Notes: a model not told the origin generated them from the letters alone. 64,000 nucleotides of DNA from Cololabis saira (GCF_033807715.1 NC_084597.1:13418170-13482169), one strand, 5' to 3'. Positions 1-11,872 are shown, numbered from the stretch's first letter. Numbers and translations: made by a program.

Positions 1-1
1 A

Positions 2-716
2 CAGACCAATAGACAGACGGAGCGAGCTAACCAGGTTGTGGAAGCGCTACGTTGCGCTACCACCAGCAACCCTGCTTCCTGGAGCAAGTACCTACCTTGG
101 GTTGAGTATGCTATTAACACTCTGGAAAGTTCTGCTACGGGTCTGTCTCCTTTTGAATGCTCCTTAGGCTACCAACCCCCATTGTTCCCAAGCCAGGAGC
201 TAGAGGTGGCGGCCACCCAAGCTCATCTCTATTGTTGCCAGCGTATCTGGAAGGCTGCGTGGAGGGCCATGCTGCAGGCGAGAGGTCTCGACGGGCTGCC
301 GATCGATGGAGGAGCCCAGCACCAGACTACAGGCCGGGTCAAAAGGTGTACTTGTTGGCCCAAGATTTGCCACTTCCTGCCACCTCCCGGAAGATGGGAC
401 CCCGCTACGTTGGCCCATACGCTATCGACTGCATCAACAACTCCATGACGGTACGCCTCCACCTTTCAGCTTCACTCAAAGTTCAACCCGTGTTTCATGT
501 TTCACGTCTCAAACCGGTAGTCCCCAGCTCCAAACCCCCCCCCCCCCACTGGGAGTCCTGGAAGGTGGTGACATGGTCTGGGATGTTAAGGAGCTCCTTG
601 CTGTCCGTCGTCGGGGCCGGGGCTATCAATACCTGGTGGACTGGGTAGGGTATGGCCCCGAGGACGGCACCTGCGTTCCTCGCTCTTACCTGGCTGACGC
701 CCAGTGTCTCCCGTAG
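2..716 (+). pseudogene. Ty3/gypsy pol 3' end: integrase C-terminus and chromodomain, frameshifted
   Basis: This is the end of the polyprotein of a chromodomain Ty3/gypsy retrotransposon, cut by the window edge. It would insert reverse-transcribed DNA, and the chromodomain would steer the insertion site. Frame 2 carries the end of the integrase core, with QTERANQVVEALR followed by a typical WVEYAIN and GLSPFE stretch. Around 280-300 the coding sense moves to frame 1, which has the GPY-like region (MGPRYVGPYAI) and FHVSRLKPV. At a run of 13 C (about 535-547) it moves to frame 3, which encodes a chromodomain (YLVDWVGYGPEDGT) and ends at TAG 714-716. The two frameshifts make this copy non-functional. 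The LTR follows 12 bases later. Confidence 0.9.
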
Positions 717-728
717 GACAGGGGGTCC
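717..728 (+). other. Polypurine tract region of the gypsy element
   Basis: A purine-rich stretch (gacaggggg) followed by tcc lies between the pol stop and the start of the LTR, where the plus-strand primer of an LTR element is expected. Assigned by position only. Confidence 0.55.
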
Positions 729-1441
729 TGTTAGGAATTCTCCTCCTCTGGCTGGGAGAGCCAGCAGCACAGGTGCTGCTGATCTTCAATCAGCCCCAGC
801 TGCCACTAATCACCAGCCCAGGCATAAAAGGAGACCTGGACCTTCACTCAGTGCTTGATCATACTGAACCCATGTGGTAACTAGTCTGGCTCTTCGGGAA
901 TTTTCTCCAGCTTTTTGCAGCTCTCAAGTTTGAACTTTTTTTGTCGTGCTTGCTTTAATCCCTCTTTGTTTTTTGTCCCAAGGCTTTTTTCCCTGTGTCT
1001 ACATTGCCTCCCTGGAAACCTCCTCGATGCCTCTGCTCCTCTTGCAACCATCTCTTGCAACCATCTCATCTCTCTGTGACCCCCTGCCATCTACTCACGA
1101 CTGACCCTTGTCTCCTGGACCCCCAGCCATCTCTTTCCCCGTTTCCTCTGCCTTCCCCTCCGTATCTCACCTTGAGTTAGTTTTCCCTCCCTGGACTGGT
1201 TAGTACACGCACACTCATCATTTCATAAAACACATACACACACGCACACATAGTTATTTACACATCTCATTCATATACAGACGCACCACATTCCCCCCAT
1301 TTTAGTATCCATAGGATAGTGTAGGGTTTTCCCTATTACATTAATAAACAGCCTTCTGGCTCTTTATTTAAATTGTTTGGTTTCCTGTCTGTTTGTGGTT
1401 GGCTACTCGGGTTCACCTCAGGTTTTGGGTCGGATCCAACA
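729..1441 (+). mobile_element. 3' LTR of the Ty3/gypsy element
   Basis: A segment of about 713 bp starts with TGTTAGGAATTC directly after the polypurine tract and ends with GGATCCAACA, giving the TG...CA and TGTT/AACA ends expected of an LTR. It contains a TATA-like gcataaaagg near 823 and AATAAA at about 1343. The 5' LTR lies outside the window, so LTR divergence cannot be judged. The end was chosen by the terminal AACA and could be off by a few bases. Confidence 0.75.
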
Positions 1442-1482
1442 GAGCAATTGATTGAATTTAAAGTCACATAGTATTTTTTATT

Positions 1483-1555
1483 AAAGGGGACCTATTATGA
1501 AAAACAAGTTTTTTTTCTTGCTTTAACATATATAACTTGGTCTCCCCTCAGCAGA
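1483..1555. mobile_element. Terminal fragment of a TTAA-type DNA transposon
   Basis: The sequence TTAAAGGGGACCTATTATG and the following T-rich stretch match the termini of the element at 48033-56464. Only one end is present here; the other side runs into the minisatellite. A TTAA start suggests the piggyBac or Kolobok class. Confidence 0.6.
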
Positions 1556-1806
1556 CGGGCCAGGGCCAAGACCCGGGTTCCCCCGCAGCCAGCGCCACGG
1601 ACCCAGTTCCCCCTCAGCCAGCGCCGAGGACCTGGGTTTCCCCGTAGCCAGCGCCACGCACCCGGGTTGCCCCGCAGCCACCGCCACGGACCCGGGTTCC
1701 CCCTCAGCCAGCCCCGAGGACCCGGGTTGCCCCGCAGCCAGCGCCACGGACCCGGGTTCCCCCGCCACCAGCGCCGAGGACCATGGTTCCCCCTCAGCCG
1801 GTTCCT
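1555..1806. repeat. GC-rich minisatellite, about 30-bp unit
   Basis: About eight imperfect copies of a 30-bp unit, built around cagcc(a)gcgcc, (a)cggacccgggttcccc. Several variants alternate between cctcagcc and cgcagcc. All frames stay open because the unit is a multiple of three. I recognise no protein family. Confidence 0.85.
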
Positions 1807-1823
1807 CGTATCCTGTGTTCCCC

Positions 1824-2088
1824 ACCAAGTCAAAGTTCCCCGCCAAGTCGTCCAAATTCCCCGCCAAGCCGTCCAAGTTCCCCGCCAAGCCGTCCAAGTT
1901 CCCCGCCAAGCCGTCCAAGTTCCCCGCCAAGCCGTCCAAGCCCCACGCCAAGCCGTCCAAGCCCCACGCCAAGCCGTCCAAGCCCCACGCCAAGTCGTCC
2001 AAGCCCCACGCCAAGTCGTCCAAGCCCCACGCCAAGTCGTCCAAGCCCCACGCCAAGTCGTCCAAGCCCCACGCCAAGTCGTCCAAGG
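1824..2088. repeat. Minisatellite, 21-bp unit in two variants
   Basis: About a dozen 21-bp units. The first group reads ccccgccaagccgtccaag plus tt; the second reads ccccacgccaagtcgtcca plus ag. The variant types are clustered rather than mixed, which suggests stepwise expansion. Long open frames on both strands are a by-product of the unit length. Confidence 0.9.
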
Positions 2089-2094
2089 CGCAAG

Positions 2095-2205
2095 CCTGGG
2101 CCTCGTGGACGACCCCCCGAGGTGTTTCGCCGGTCTGCCTGACCTCGAGGACGACCCCCCGAGCTGTCTCGCCAGTCTGCCCGGTCCCGAGGACGGTCCC
2201 CAGAA
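2095..2205. repeat. Short tandem array, about 42-bp unit
   Basis: Two full copies and a partial third copy of a unit around cgaggacgaccccccgag followed by tgtctcgccagtctgcc. It follows the 21-bp array and keeps the multiple-of-three spacing. Confidence 0.65.
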
Positions 2206-2240
2206 CTTTGGCCGTGTGTTGGCCTGGGTGACTCATAGTG

Positions 2241-4658
2241 GGTGACTTTAATATTCATATGGATGTTGAAAGCGATAATCTTAAATAAGCTTTCAATTCT
2301 CTTCTAGAATCAGTGGGTATCTCACAAAAAGTGGACAAACTGACGCACTGTTTTAATCACACTCTGGATCTCGTTCTCACCTACGGTGTTGAAACTGATG
2401 ATCTGTTGGTGTCACCTGTAAACTCCCTTTTGTCTGACCATTATTTAATAACGTTTGGATTTAATATTCTCGACGTTGAAGTGCAAAACAGGAGGTATTA
2501 CTTTAGCCGATGTTTGTCTGATGAAGCTATTGCTAAATTTAGGGAGGCCATTGATCATCTTACGACAGTGGGAAATAGTGATGTAGTCGAGGCCAGTGAC
2601 CTGGGTTCTACCTCTGCAGATGTTGATTTCCTTGTTAGTAACACTGATTTGTTGCTTTCAGCTTTAGTTGAAGTTGCTCTTTTGAAAAGGAGGGTTTCCA
2701 ACCATAGGAGCTTAACTCCCTGGTATAATTCAGATATCCGCATGTTGAAACAAAACGTGCGTAAAATGGAAAGGAAGTGGTACTTTTGTAAGTCTGTAGA
2801 CTCTTATCGTGAATGGAAAGATATTCTAATAGTATATAAAAAAGCCATTCGCAAAGCCAGAACAACTTATTATTCAACGTTGATAGAGGATAACAAAAGT
2901 AACCCATGTTTTCTGTTCAGCACTGTAGCCAGGCTGACAAAGAGTCATAACTCTGTGGAGCCGTGAATTCCTGCAGCTCTCAGTAGTGAAGGCTTTATGA
3001 GCTTCTTTAACAGTAAAATCCCGACAATTAGAGAAAAAATCAACCAGCCGGTTGTGGGCGTTTCTTCAGCTTTAGCGACTTCCCTAGGCTCTGACTTGAC
3101 TCTAGATTGTTTTGATCCTATAGACCTCCCTGAGCTGACCTCACTCGTCAATAGAGCTAAGTCAACCACATGTATGTTAGACCCCATCCTGACTCGACTA
3201 TTCAAAAATGTTTTTTTCTCTTATTGGTGCGACAATACTGGACCAAATCAACCTATCCCTAAGCTTAGGATATGTACCACAGGCTTTCAAAGTTGCAGTA
3301 ATTAAACATTTACTTAAAAAACCTTCTCTTGACCCAGACACCTTAGCTAATTATAGACCAATTTCCAACCTTCCATTTGTATCTAAAATTCTGGAAAAGA
3401 CAGTTTCAAGCAAGTTATGTGACTATTTGTATAGAAATGATCTGTTTGAAGTCTTTCAGTTAGGGTTCAGAATACATCATAGCACAGAGACAGCACTGGT
3501 TCGAGTCACGAATTACCTTCTTATGGCCTCAGATAAGGGATTAGTGTCCATACTGGTTCTACTGGACCTCAGTGCTGCTTTTGACACTGTAGAACATGGC
3601 ATTTTACTGCACAGGTTAGAGCATGTTGTTGGGATTAAAGGGACAGCTCTACGTTGGTTTAAATCATATCTATCTGACAGGTTCCAGTTTGTTCATGTAC
3701 ATGAAGTGTCTTCAGAACAGTCAAGTGTCTGTTATGGTGTTCCGCAGGGTTCAGTGCTAGGGCCAATCTTGTTCAGTTTATACATGCAGCCATTGGGAAG
3801 TATAATCCAGAATCACGGCATACACTTTCATTGTTATGCTGATGATACGCAGCTCTATTTGTCAATGAAGCCGGATGAAACAGAACCGTTAGTTAAACTT
3901 CAGGCATGTCTTAGGCACATCAAGGACTGGATGTCCGAAATTTCTTGCTTCTAATTTCAGATAAAACAGAGTTTATCAGTCTTGGTCCAGAGCATCTTAG
4001 GAAGGGATTAGATGGTGTTGCGATGGCTTCCAGTGCAACTGTAAGAAACTTTGGTGTTGTTTTCGATCAGGATTTGTCGTTTAAACCATATGTTAATCAG
4101 GTTTGTAGAATAGCATTTTTCCATCTCCGTAATATTGCAAAGATTAGGAAAATCCTCTCGCAGAGTGATGCAGAAAAACTAGTTCATGCGTTTGTATCTT
4201 CTAGACTAGATTACTGTAACGTGTTATTAGCAGGATGTCCAAGTAATTTGCTGAATAGGCTCCAGCTCATCCAAAATGCAGCAGTCCGAATGTTGACAGG
4301 AATCAGCAGGAGAGACCACGTCTCTCCAGTGTTAGCGTCGCTCCATTGGCTACCCGTAAAATTCAGAATCCAATTTAAAATTGTATTACTTGCGTATAAA
4401 GCCCAAAACGGCTTAGCTCTGCATTATTTGCCTAGTATTTGCCTAGTGCCTTATGTTCCTGGCAGAGCTCTCCGTTCTCGGAGTGCAGGTTTACTCGTAG
4501 TTCCTAGAGTATCCAAATGTAGATTTGGAGGGCGGGCGTTCTGCTATCAGGCACCATTACTATGGAACCAACTTCCAATCTGGGTTAAGGAGGCTGACAC
4601 CACCTCCACCTTTAAAACTAAACTTAAAACCTTTCTGTTTAGTAAAGCCTATAGTTAG
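2241..4658 (+). pseudogene. L2-type LINE ORF2: endonuclease end, reverse transcriptase, C-terminal domain
   Basis: A 5'-truncated non-LTR retrotransposon open reading frame of the L2 kind. It begins in the endonuclease (GDFNIHMD, then SDHYLITF), runs through a linker, and enters the reverse transcriptase from about 3300: NYRPISNLPFVSKILEK, LLDLSAAFDTVEHGILL, YGVPQGSVLGPILF and the catalytic YADDTQLY near 3835-3858. The C-terminal region has SSRLDYCN, RLQLIQNAAVRML and LHWLPVKFRI, typical of L2-like fish LINEs. Breaks: stop codons at 2286-2288 and 2964-2966, and frameshifts near 3210 and 3945. The final stop is at 4656-4658. It cannot make an active protein. Confidence 0.92.
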
Positions 4659-5556
4659 TGTTTAGTAAACCTCTTGCTGGTGTTGGTAAATATTTAGGTA
4701 GTGTAAACTCTAGTGTGTTAGAGTCAGTATTCATAGTTGCAGCTATAGAACAAGACTATAATAGTTAGTCTCAAATATAGCTTCGCGGTAGATATGCTGC
4801 TATAGGCCTATGCTGCAGGGGGGCACCAACATGATCCGCTGGGCGGTGCCTCTCAACTTTCTTCTCCTCTCGTCTTCCCTTCCTCTCTTCTCCATTTTTA
4901 TTTATTATAAGTATCTCATAGCTATCATTTTTGTCCATTGCTCCTGTAGTTTCTTGTGCTGGCCCCTCTTTTCTTTTTTTTCTCTTTTGTACATGGTGCA
5001 GCATCCTCTGCTGGTGGCGAGGAGCATCTCTGAATGCACAACACCGGAACCTGCAGCGTGGGAGTGAGAGAGGAAGGGTAACGGCCCAGTCAGGCGGGGG
5101 AGAGATTTGTCCATCAAGACACCTCTCCCTGGCCCTGCCCCTACTCAACCTTTCCTCGACCCTGAACCTAACCTGGGGCTTGCTGATTGGGCCGGAGCTT
5201 TGGGAGCTGCGTGCTGGCCTGCGGTCCCCACCCCCGGTCATCCCGCTGCTGCTTCCACCTGTCTGCTGTGTGCTGCTGACGTCCCAGACCCCCCAGTCTG
5301 GAACTCGGCAGGAGGGTCCCCCCTTATGAGCCTGATCCTGCTCAAGGTTTCTTCCCTCCTAAAGGGGAGTTTTTCCTTGCCACTGTTCGGCTTAAGGCTT
5401 TTCTCCCACTATGGGAGTTTTTACCTGCCATTGTTTATGTAATAATTGCTCGGGGGTCATGTTCTGGGTCTCAGGAAAGCGTCTGGAGACAACTTTTGTT
5501 GTATTAGATGCTATGTAAATAAAATTGAATTGAATTGAATTGAAAGCATTATGCAG
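4659..5556 (+). mobile_element. 3' UTR and repeat tail of the L2-type LINE
   Basis: The non-coding 3' part of the LINE. It ends in a segment with ctcgggggtcatgttctggg, gagacaact, taaataaaattgaa, and a short run of attga repeats, which acts as the tail. The same terminal segment recurs at 61966-62219. The 5' truncation plus intact tail is what target-primed reverse transcription leaves. Confidence 0.85.
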
Positions 5557-7559
5557 AGCGTAAAACCATGAGAGGTGGCATCTGTTATTAGCATTAATGT
5601 TTGCACTAAAACATGCACACACTGGTTGCCAATACAACACAGAAAGTTTCAGCTTATAATTTGTGGTTCCCACTTACAAACTTTAACATTGGAACAACAC
5701 AAACTTTTAGCTTTACTCTCTGCACATCCAGTGGTGCACTGGGCCTTTCTGGATGTTCTCTGCCTGGACAATATGATCATATAAGGAAATTCCACCCTGT
5801 ATGACATCAAAGAGAGTGGATGTTAAAAAAAGCTCTCCAGAAGGAACCCATCTCAGGACCTTGGACACAAATTATTTTGTGTATATACTATAACAACCAT
5901 TTTCCTCATTTCGTTGAACCTCCAGTGATGCTTAAGTTGATAATTCACCATAATACTACTGCAGATAAGTAAAAAAAATAATGACTACATTAAGTTGTTG
6001 CCTTTCTGTCGGATTTCAGCTCTCATTATTATCATTCCCAAGTATGTCTAATTTAGCCTGTCTCACCTGATTGTACCACCTGTTTGTCCTTTGCTCCAGC
6101 TGGTATTTATAATCCTATATCCTTCCATTCACCTGCCACTTTGTTTGTCATGCTCATCATGTTGGTCACTATGTCCCCACTTGCCTCCAGCCTGTTCCTC
6201 TCACCTTTGGTCTTTGTTTTTTTCTGTCATTGCTCACTATTCTTCCTCCCATCCTTCTGCATTTGAGTCTTTCATCATCACCAACCATTGACATAAGCAT
6301 ATTGACATATGAAATCCTATTTTAATTTTCCAGGAAAGCATGGTGTAGAAATCTGGCGACGTCACTGCAAGCAGATACTGTAATGATTACAGGTGAAGCA
6401 TTTGAGTAAGATGCAATTTTCATTACAAAGAGCAGTGAGTCACTCTCTCTTGCTGTTTCCGTGCATGAAGGCTGAGCTAAGCACTTTGTCCAGATGGCAG
6501 ATTAGAAGCAAGGTCACATGCAGATAAACATGGTGAATCTTAACGAAATGATTCTCCACTGCTGGAGAAATCAATAAGGCCACGCACTTCTGATGATCTT
6601 TTGGTCTCCCACAGTTAAAACATGAATTATATGAAACGCATCAACATGGTAAGCACTGATAGGAGGAGTTAATGGGAGCACATTTGTTTCAGGGGGGACA
6701 TGGGGGCTGTGAATGTCAAATAATTCACACCTCATGAGTTTCATAGTGGTTTAAGTGAAGGCCCTATTAGACTATATTTAAAATTGTGTCACTTTTGCAA
6801 CGAGTTTGTTTCAGGGTCTGTGTTAGATTCGGACTGAAGAAACTGCCTCTGGACCCCACTTTATAGGAATACCCTACCACTAACAAGAGAACTAGAGCAT
6901 ATGATGTAGGAAGCACAATTTTGCGTGTGAATGCAAGGCACAGCCGAACAATTTTAGGCATAGAATTTTTGCAAAGTGAACAGATGTGGCTAGCCAGAAT
7001 AAAATATGTGTTTGGGCCAAAACAAATCTTATCAGTCTATAAGTTAGGGCCTGGTTGGTATTAGCATAAAAGATGATGGAAAAGAAAACTATTACAAGCT
7101 CTCATAGAAAATGTAATGTCTTTAACATCCAAACAAAACTTCAGTTCCCTTTAGACAGGCAAGAGACGGACATCTTACCACCTTAGACTTACCATAAAGT
7201 AAACAAACAAAAAAGACTTAAAAAATATTGAGGCAGACTACATGAATAATTCTTAAAGTCCTCAATTGAGGGAGAGAGGGTGTTGAATATCTCTTTGAAG
7301 ATGCAATATTCTTCTTTTTTTTTTTTTTTTTGTAACTTTTCTGAAGTGTTTTTGTAAAAAAAACTATCATCACAGATTTGATGGGGGCTCTAAAAACAAG
7401 GTAAACGCAGTCCGTCATACAATATACTTGGGTTTCAGAATGTCGAGATATTTCCTTCAGGAGATTTTCTTTTTAAGATCAGCTCACTATGATGTCATAA
7501 GGGTAGATCTTCTTTATATGGTCATGCTCTATTGAAATTCAGTTAATTAAAAAGTACTT
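5557..7559. other. No recognised feature
   Basis: AT-rich sequence with a 17-base T run near 7317. No convincing coding exon, known transposon terminus or RNA gene was seen. Confidence 0.5.
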
Positions 7560-8700
7560 TTGAATCCCTTAAGGGAAATTAATTGTTGCAGTAGTCATGA
7601 TTTCAGTTTCATCAGACACATTTATTGTAGAGGTCTAAAGCTGTGGGCACGAAGGATCTCCTGTAGCTTCTGTGTTGCAATGGATCTGAAGAAGCCTTCG
7701 ACTGAAGACACTCCGTTGCTGAATCATTGTGTTGTCATGAGGATAGTCAGGGTTGTCCATGATCTTCTTCATTTTTTGAATAATCCTCCATTGCCCAATC
7801 AGCTCCAGAGGCTCTAGAAGAGTCCCCGAACAGAGCTATCTATCTTTATCTGTTTCTTTAGTTTCTTAAAGTCACTGGCTTTGATGCTGCTCCCCCAAAT
7901 GATGACTGCAGATGTGATTGAACTCTCAACAACAAACTTGTGGAAGATATACAACATCTTGGTGTAAACGCTTAAGAACCTAAGTTTCCTCAAGAAATAG
8001 TCTTTCTGTTCAAGAAATAGTCTTTCTGTCTCTCCTTATAAACAGCATCAGTGTTATCTCCAGTCTAGTCTGTTGCCCTGGTGAACAGTTGTTATACTCC
8101 TCCACCACCTCCAGTTCTTCTCCCATCATGAAAAAAAGTATTCAACTTAATCTTGACTCTTTTCAAATCCACAACAATCTTTATCTTGTTCAGTTCCAAA
8201 ATGAGTTGATTGTTCCCACACCGTGCCTCAAAATGGTCCACCAGTTCTCTGTAATTCAGTCTCTTGTCCATCACTGATACACCCCACACCTGTAGAGTCA
8301 TCTGAGTATTTCTGCAGATGACAGCACTCTGACTTATCCAGAAAATCTAAGGTTCACAGTGTGAAGAGGAATAGTGAGAATACAGTTCCCTGTGGTGCTC
8401 CTGTGCTGTTGACCACCAGGCCAGACATACAACCATTCAGTCTCACAAACTATGGGGTATTTGCCAGGTAATCAGTAATCCAGTTGATTGTGGAGGCATC
8501 CAACTGTATCTTCTGGAGTCTACTATGTGATAATGCAGGCTGGACGGTGTTAAATGCACTGGAGAAAATCGAAGAACATGTCCTCACAGTACTGCCTGCT
8601 TTGACTGGATGACTAGGGGTTCGTCGAAGCAGGCGTATGATGGCATCTTCAACTCCGACCCCACAAAGATAAGAAAACTACAATGGGTCCTTTTCTTAGT
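7560..8700 (-). pseudogene. Rex1-type LINE reverse transcriptase C-terminal remnant
   Basis: Read on the minus strand, the stretch resembles the thumb and C-terminal part of a fish Rex1/Babar-like non-LTR retrotransposon. The clearest part (8301-8092) carries ELVDHFEARCGNNQLILELNK. Downstream, scattered frames retain words for the KLNKLIKKAGS-like and RRLLQIHC-like regions. Many stops and shifts leave no long frame, and neither the endonuclease nor the catalytic centre is clear. The clade assignment is by resemblance only. Confidence 0.7.
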
Positions 8701-9440
8701 TTTTTGATTAATGCTTCAAACTAAGAACTTATGTTTTTTTTTTGTTTCTCTGAGATCTCAGCGTATCATTGTTTTTTCCTTACGTGATGAGGTGAACTGT
8801 AAATTGACAGAATTTGGTATTATGTATAATCCATCCCTAATGTATTATGTAACTTAAAAAACTATTTTTTTTTTAATTTGGCTCTTTGCGCACAGCGGCA
8901 TGACGTTACTTCCATTGAAATGTTAGGATTCACTTAAATATCCAGTGCCTCTAGCCTATGTTGCTAGTCTATGGTAGACGAAAATATATGTCACACCAAT
9001 TCTTTGTCTTTTTTTGTTTTTCATATCAGAGCTCTTTACTTGTGTCATTGTAGTTCTGTTTTCACATTTTTAGTTTATTGTCCATTTAACGATAACTTGT
9101 AGAAAAAAGAAAGGTTGTCACCTTTCTTTCTTCAGAAATGATTTGGAAGTGCAGTGAGCCACCAGTGCTGTGTACCATTCTGCACAGCGTCAGCTATATG
9201 TAACTCTTACCTCAGTTTCTAAACCTTCCCTAAGGATAAAGAGTTACAAAGCCACTGAATAATCAATATCAGGCGTGACAATTTTATAGTATCTCATAGC
9301 TCCATAGTTTATCTCATAGTCTGTAGCCGACACTTCCAAGCGACAGACCTAATTCAACCACAGTCTCCAGATGGACGACGGCAACTGAAAAATGGACCCC
9401 TCCATCTTCTCTTTCACTGGAGCAACTACTCAGGGCTGAG
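8701..9440. other. No recognised feature
   Basis: AT-rich spacer between LINE remnants. No frame or terminus stands out. Confidence 0.5.
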
Positions 9441-9600
9441 GGGTTTGGTAGAGAAGAGCGACCTACCCATAATTTTAGTACTCAATTGTAACTGTAGTTT
9501 AAGTTTCACTTTTCATATATTTATTGTGTAAAGCAGCTTGAATTGCCTTGTTGCTGAGATGTGCTATCTACGGTAAATAAACGTACCTTGCCTTACCTTT
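9441..9600 (+). mobile_element. LINE 3' tail fragment
   Basis: The segment gtaaagcagcttgaattgcc followed by ttgttgctgagatgtgctat, taaataaa and a ccttgcctt repeat resembles the 3' tail of a fish non-LTR retrotransposon. No coding part is attached. Confidence 0.5.
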
Positions 9601-9654
9601 TTTTTCTTTCTTTTTTTCCTCCCGATTTTTTTTTCTTTTCCATTTTATCACCTA

Positions 9655-9990
9655 GTGCTCCTACCTAGGTCAGTCCCCAGGAGGGCACTGCACTGAGCTC
9701 AGGTCTCCTTCTTATCCTGAGGAGTGAGCAGGCCGCTTCTTTTCACCAGACAGGGTGGGGTTTATTTGGCCAGACGTAGTGCGTGGAAGGATCACGTTAA
9801 TTCAGCCAGATCCTCCCCACCCCATCTGGTGCCCCGGCTGGCCAGAGGGGGCAGTGTATAGCCCAGGACTGGTACATGTTTTGGTGGTGGTAGCTCACAT
9901 TAGCTACCCAAGGAACATGGAGAGAACATGCACACTCCACATAGAAAGGCCCTTTCGCCTTGCCTTACTGTCCCACTGCTGAACCTGCTG
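9655..9990 (-). mobile_element. SINE-like repeat, copy 1 (head missing)
   Basis: About 330 bp closely similar to 14553-14874 (shared blocks such as gcactgagctcaggtctcct, gcaggccgcttcttttcacc and gatcctccccaccccatctg). The second copy continues into a tRNA-like head with a B box on the minus strand; this copy stops before that. Hence it is read as a truncated member of the same family. Confidence 0.7.
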
Positions 9991-10029
9991 CACTCTTTTT
10001 CTCAAACATAAAGATATAAAACTGTATTT

Positions 10030-10880
10030 TTTTGTGAAGAATCAACAACAAGTGGGACACAATCATGAAGTGGAACGAAATTTATTGGATATTTCAAACT
10101 TTTTTAACAAATAAAAAACTGAAAAAGTGGGCGTGCAAAATTATTCAGCCCCTTTACTTTCAGTGCAACAAACTCTGTCCAGAAGTTCAGTGAGGATCTC
10201 TGAATGACCCAGTGTTGACCTAAATGACTAATGATGATAAATGGAATCCACCTGTGTGTAATCACATCTCTGTATAAATGCACCTGCACTGTGATAGTCT
10301 CAGAGGTCCGTTTAAAGCGCAGAGAGCATCATGAAGAACAAGGAACACACCAGGCAGGTCCGAGATACTGTTGTGGAGAAGTTTAAAGCTGGATTTGGAT
10401 ACAAAAAGATTTCCCAAGCTTTAAACATCCCAAGGAGCACTGTGCAAGCTATAATATCAGACCACTGCAAATCTACCAAGACCTGGCCGTCCCTCTACAC
10501 TTTCAGCTCATACAAGTAGAAGACTGATCAGAGATGCAGCCAAGAGGCCCATGATCACTCTGGATGAACTGCAGAGGTCAGAGGTCACCTACAGCTGAGG
10601 TGGGAGACTGTCCATACTACAACAATCAGTCGTATACTGCCAATTCTGGCCTTTATGGAAGAGTGGCAAGAAGAAAGCCATTTCTTAAAGATATCCATAT
10701 AAAGTGTCGTTTAAAGTTTGCCCCAAGCCACCTGGGAGACACACCAAACATGTGGAAGAAGGTGCCCTGGTCAGATGAGACCAAAATTGAACTTTGAATT
10801 GAAAATTGATGGGAAGATGGATGGAGCCAAATACAGGACCATTCTGGAAGGAAACCTGATGGAGTCTTGTAATGGGAAAT
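10030..10880 (+). mobile_element. Tc1-type DNA transposon, internally deleted
   Basis: A cut-and-paste transposon remnant. The left part is the long non-coding lead typical of fish Tc1 elements, followed by a transposase start at 10331. After the DNA-binding domain, only scraps of the catalytic part remain, in changing frames up to about 10860. No intact right inverted repeat was found. Confidence 0.85.
10331..10860 (+). pseudogene. Tc1 transposase fragment
   Basis: The ATG at 10331 opens a 62-codon frame with the paired-type helix-turn-helix of Tc1 transposases: KNKEHTRQVRDTVVEKFKAG followed by FGYKKISQALNIPRSTVQA. The frame then jumps. Later segments (about 10510-10860) still show transposase words such as MITLDELQ and the PPGRHTKHVE region, but with stops and deletions. 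The DDE catalytic triad cannot be assembled, so the protein is dead. Confidence 0.88.
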
Positions 10881-10884
10881 TTTA

Positions 10885-10928
10885 GTATAATATACATTTA
10901 TACTATAAAGTATAAATGTATATTATAC
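10885..10928. repeat. Perfect 20-bp inverted repeat with 4-base loop
   Basis: A 20-base AT-rich arm (10885-10904) is followed by ataa and its exact reverse complement (10909-10928). It sits just after the dead Tc1 element. Confidence 0.9.
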
Positions 10929-11761
10929 ATTGAAGGAAAGGGAGAAAGCCGTGGCCAGGGCCGGGAGAGAGGCCGGGGACGCAGAAAGGGGGGCGGAATG
11001 GAGGACTGACTAGGGGTGGGGGAGAGAGCCGACGGGGGGTCCGGTGGAAACTTGGGGCCGGCTGAGAGCATGCTGCAGACACGTGAGAGCACCCACGGTG
11101 ACACACTTACAAATACACATACACACAAGCACACTGTTACTCTGCCAGGTGCACATCCTAACACAGAAAACTTATTCAGTGCGAAGATAAATCTTTCTTT
11201 AACGTTCAAAAGTGAACTATGAAGGAGCTTAACAAGAAGGAACCTTGTTTTTCATTTATTGTAATAATTAATCTGATCATCGACCAGTATTTTGGGCAAC
11301 TGTGCCGTAGTTTCGTGGGAGATAATCATTTTTACTTTTTGTTGCCTAGAAACGCCATTTATTTTTCCACAAAGGAAACGTTAATCAAGCAGACAATCCT
11401 AAGTACCCCCTGACCGCCTCAAAGATTTAACAGGGCCATTTGCAGGTCTGGATTGTTTAGGTGTGTGTACACAATGTCCAAAGGGAAGGAAATCAGCACA
11501 CTCGTCTGTATAAGATTATAAAGTAATTTATTAAAAAACTTGGAATTGAGTATTGTGTGGTAGGAAAGATTATTCATGAGGTGTGGGTACACACCCCGCT
11601 GCTGTTGTAGCTGCTTGCCCGTAATCAGTATCCTCTCTGACGTGAAGCAGTTGAGGGCATCAGGCCTGTGTTTGACGCTTTGTTGAAAGCTGGTCTGTGA
11701 AAAAGATTCGACCTGAATCCACATACTATTCTGTCTCCGGTTCCAGCAGAGAGTAGGTGGT
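10929..11761. other. No recognised gene; GC-rich block then plain sequence
   Basis: About 10930-11060 is unusually G-rich and is followed by an acacac-rich stretch. The rest is AT-rich. No coding or RNA feature is supported. Confidence 0.5.
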
Positions 11762-11872
11762 TTTTCAGTTGTTGATCTTTCCAACGCTTTTATCAGCGTT
11801 CCAGTGCATCCTGACAGTCAATTTTGGTTTGCCTTTTGTTTTGATGGTAAAATGTACACGTTCACTCGTGTG
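11762..11872 (+). pseudogene. LTR-retroelement or endogenous retrovirus reverse transcriptase scrap
   Basis: A single short open stretch reads as part of the palm of a retroviral-type reverse transcriptase: VVDLSNAF with the first catalytic aspartate, then a SQFWFAF and YTFTR region. It is not LINE-like. No neighbouring gag, protease, integrase or LTR was recognised, so it is an isolated relic. Confidence 0.7.

Noticed and set aside
1824..2088. Regular 21-bp units as a CRISPR-like array
   Set aside because: Units are contiguous without unique spacers; it is a minisatellite in a vertebrate genome.
1523..2236. 237-codon minus-strand frame
   Set aside because: Produced by minisatellites with units divisible by three; no domain, and equally long frames exist on both strands.
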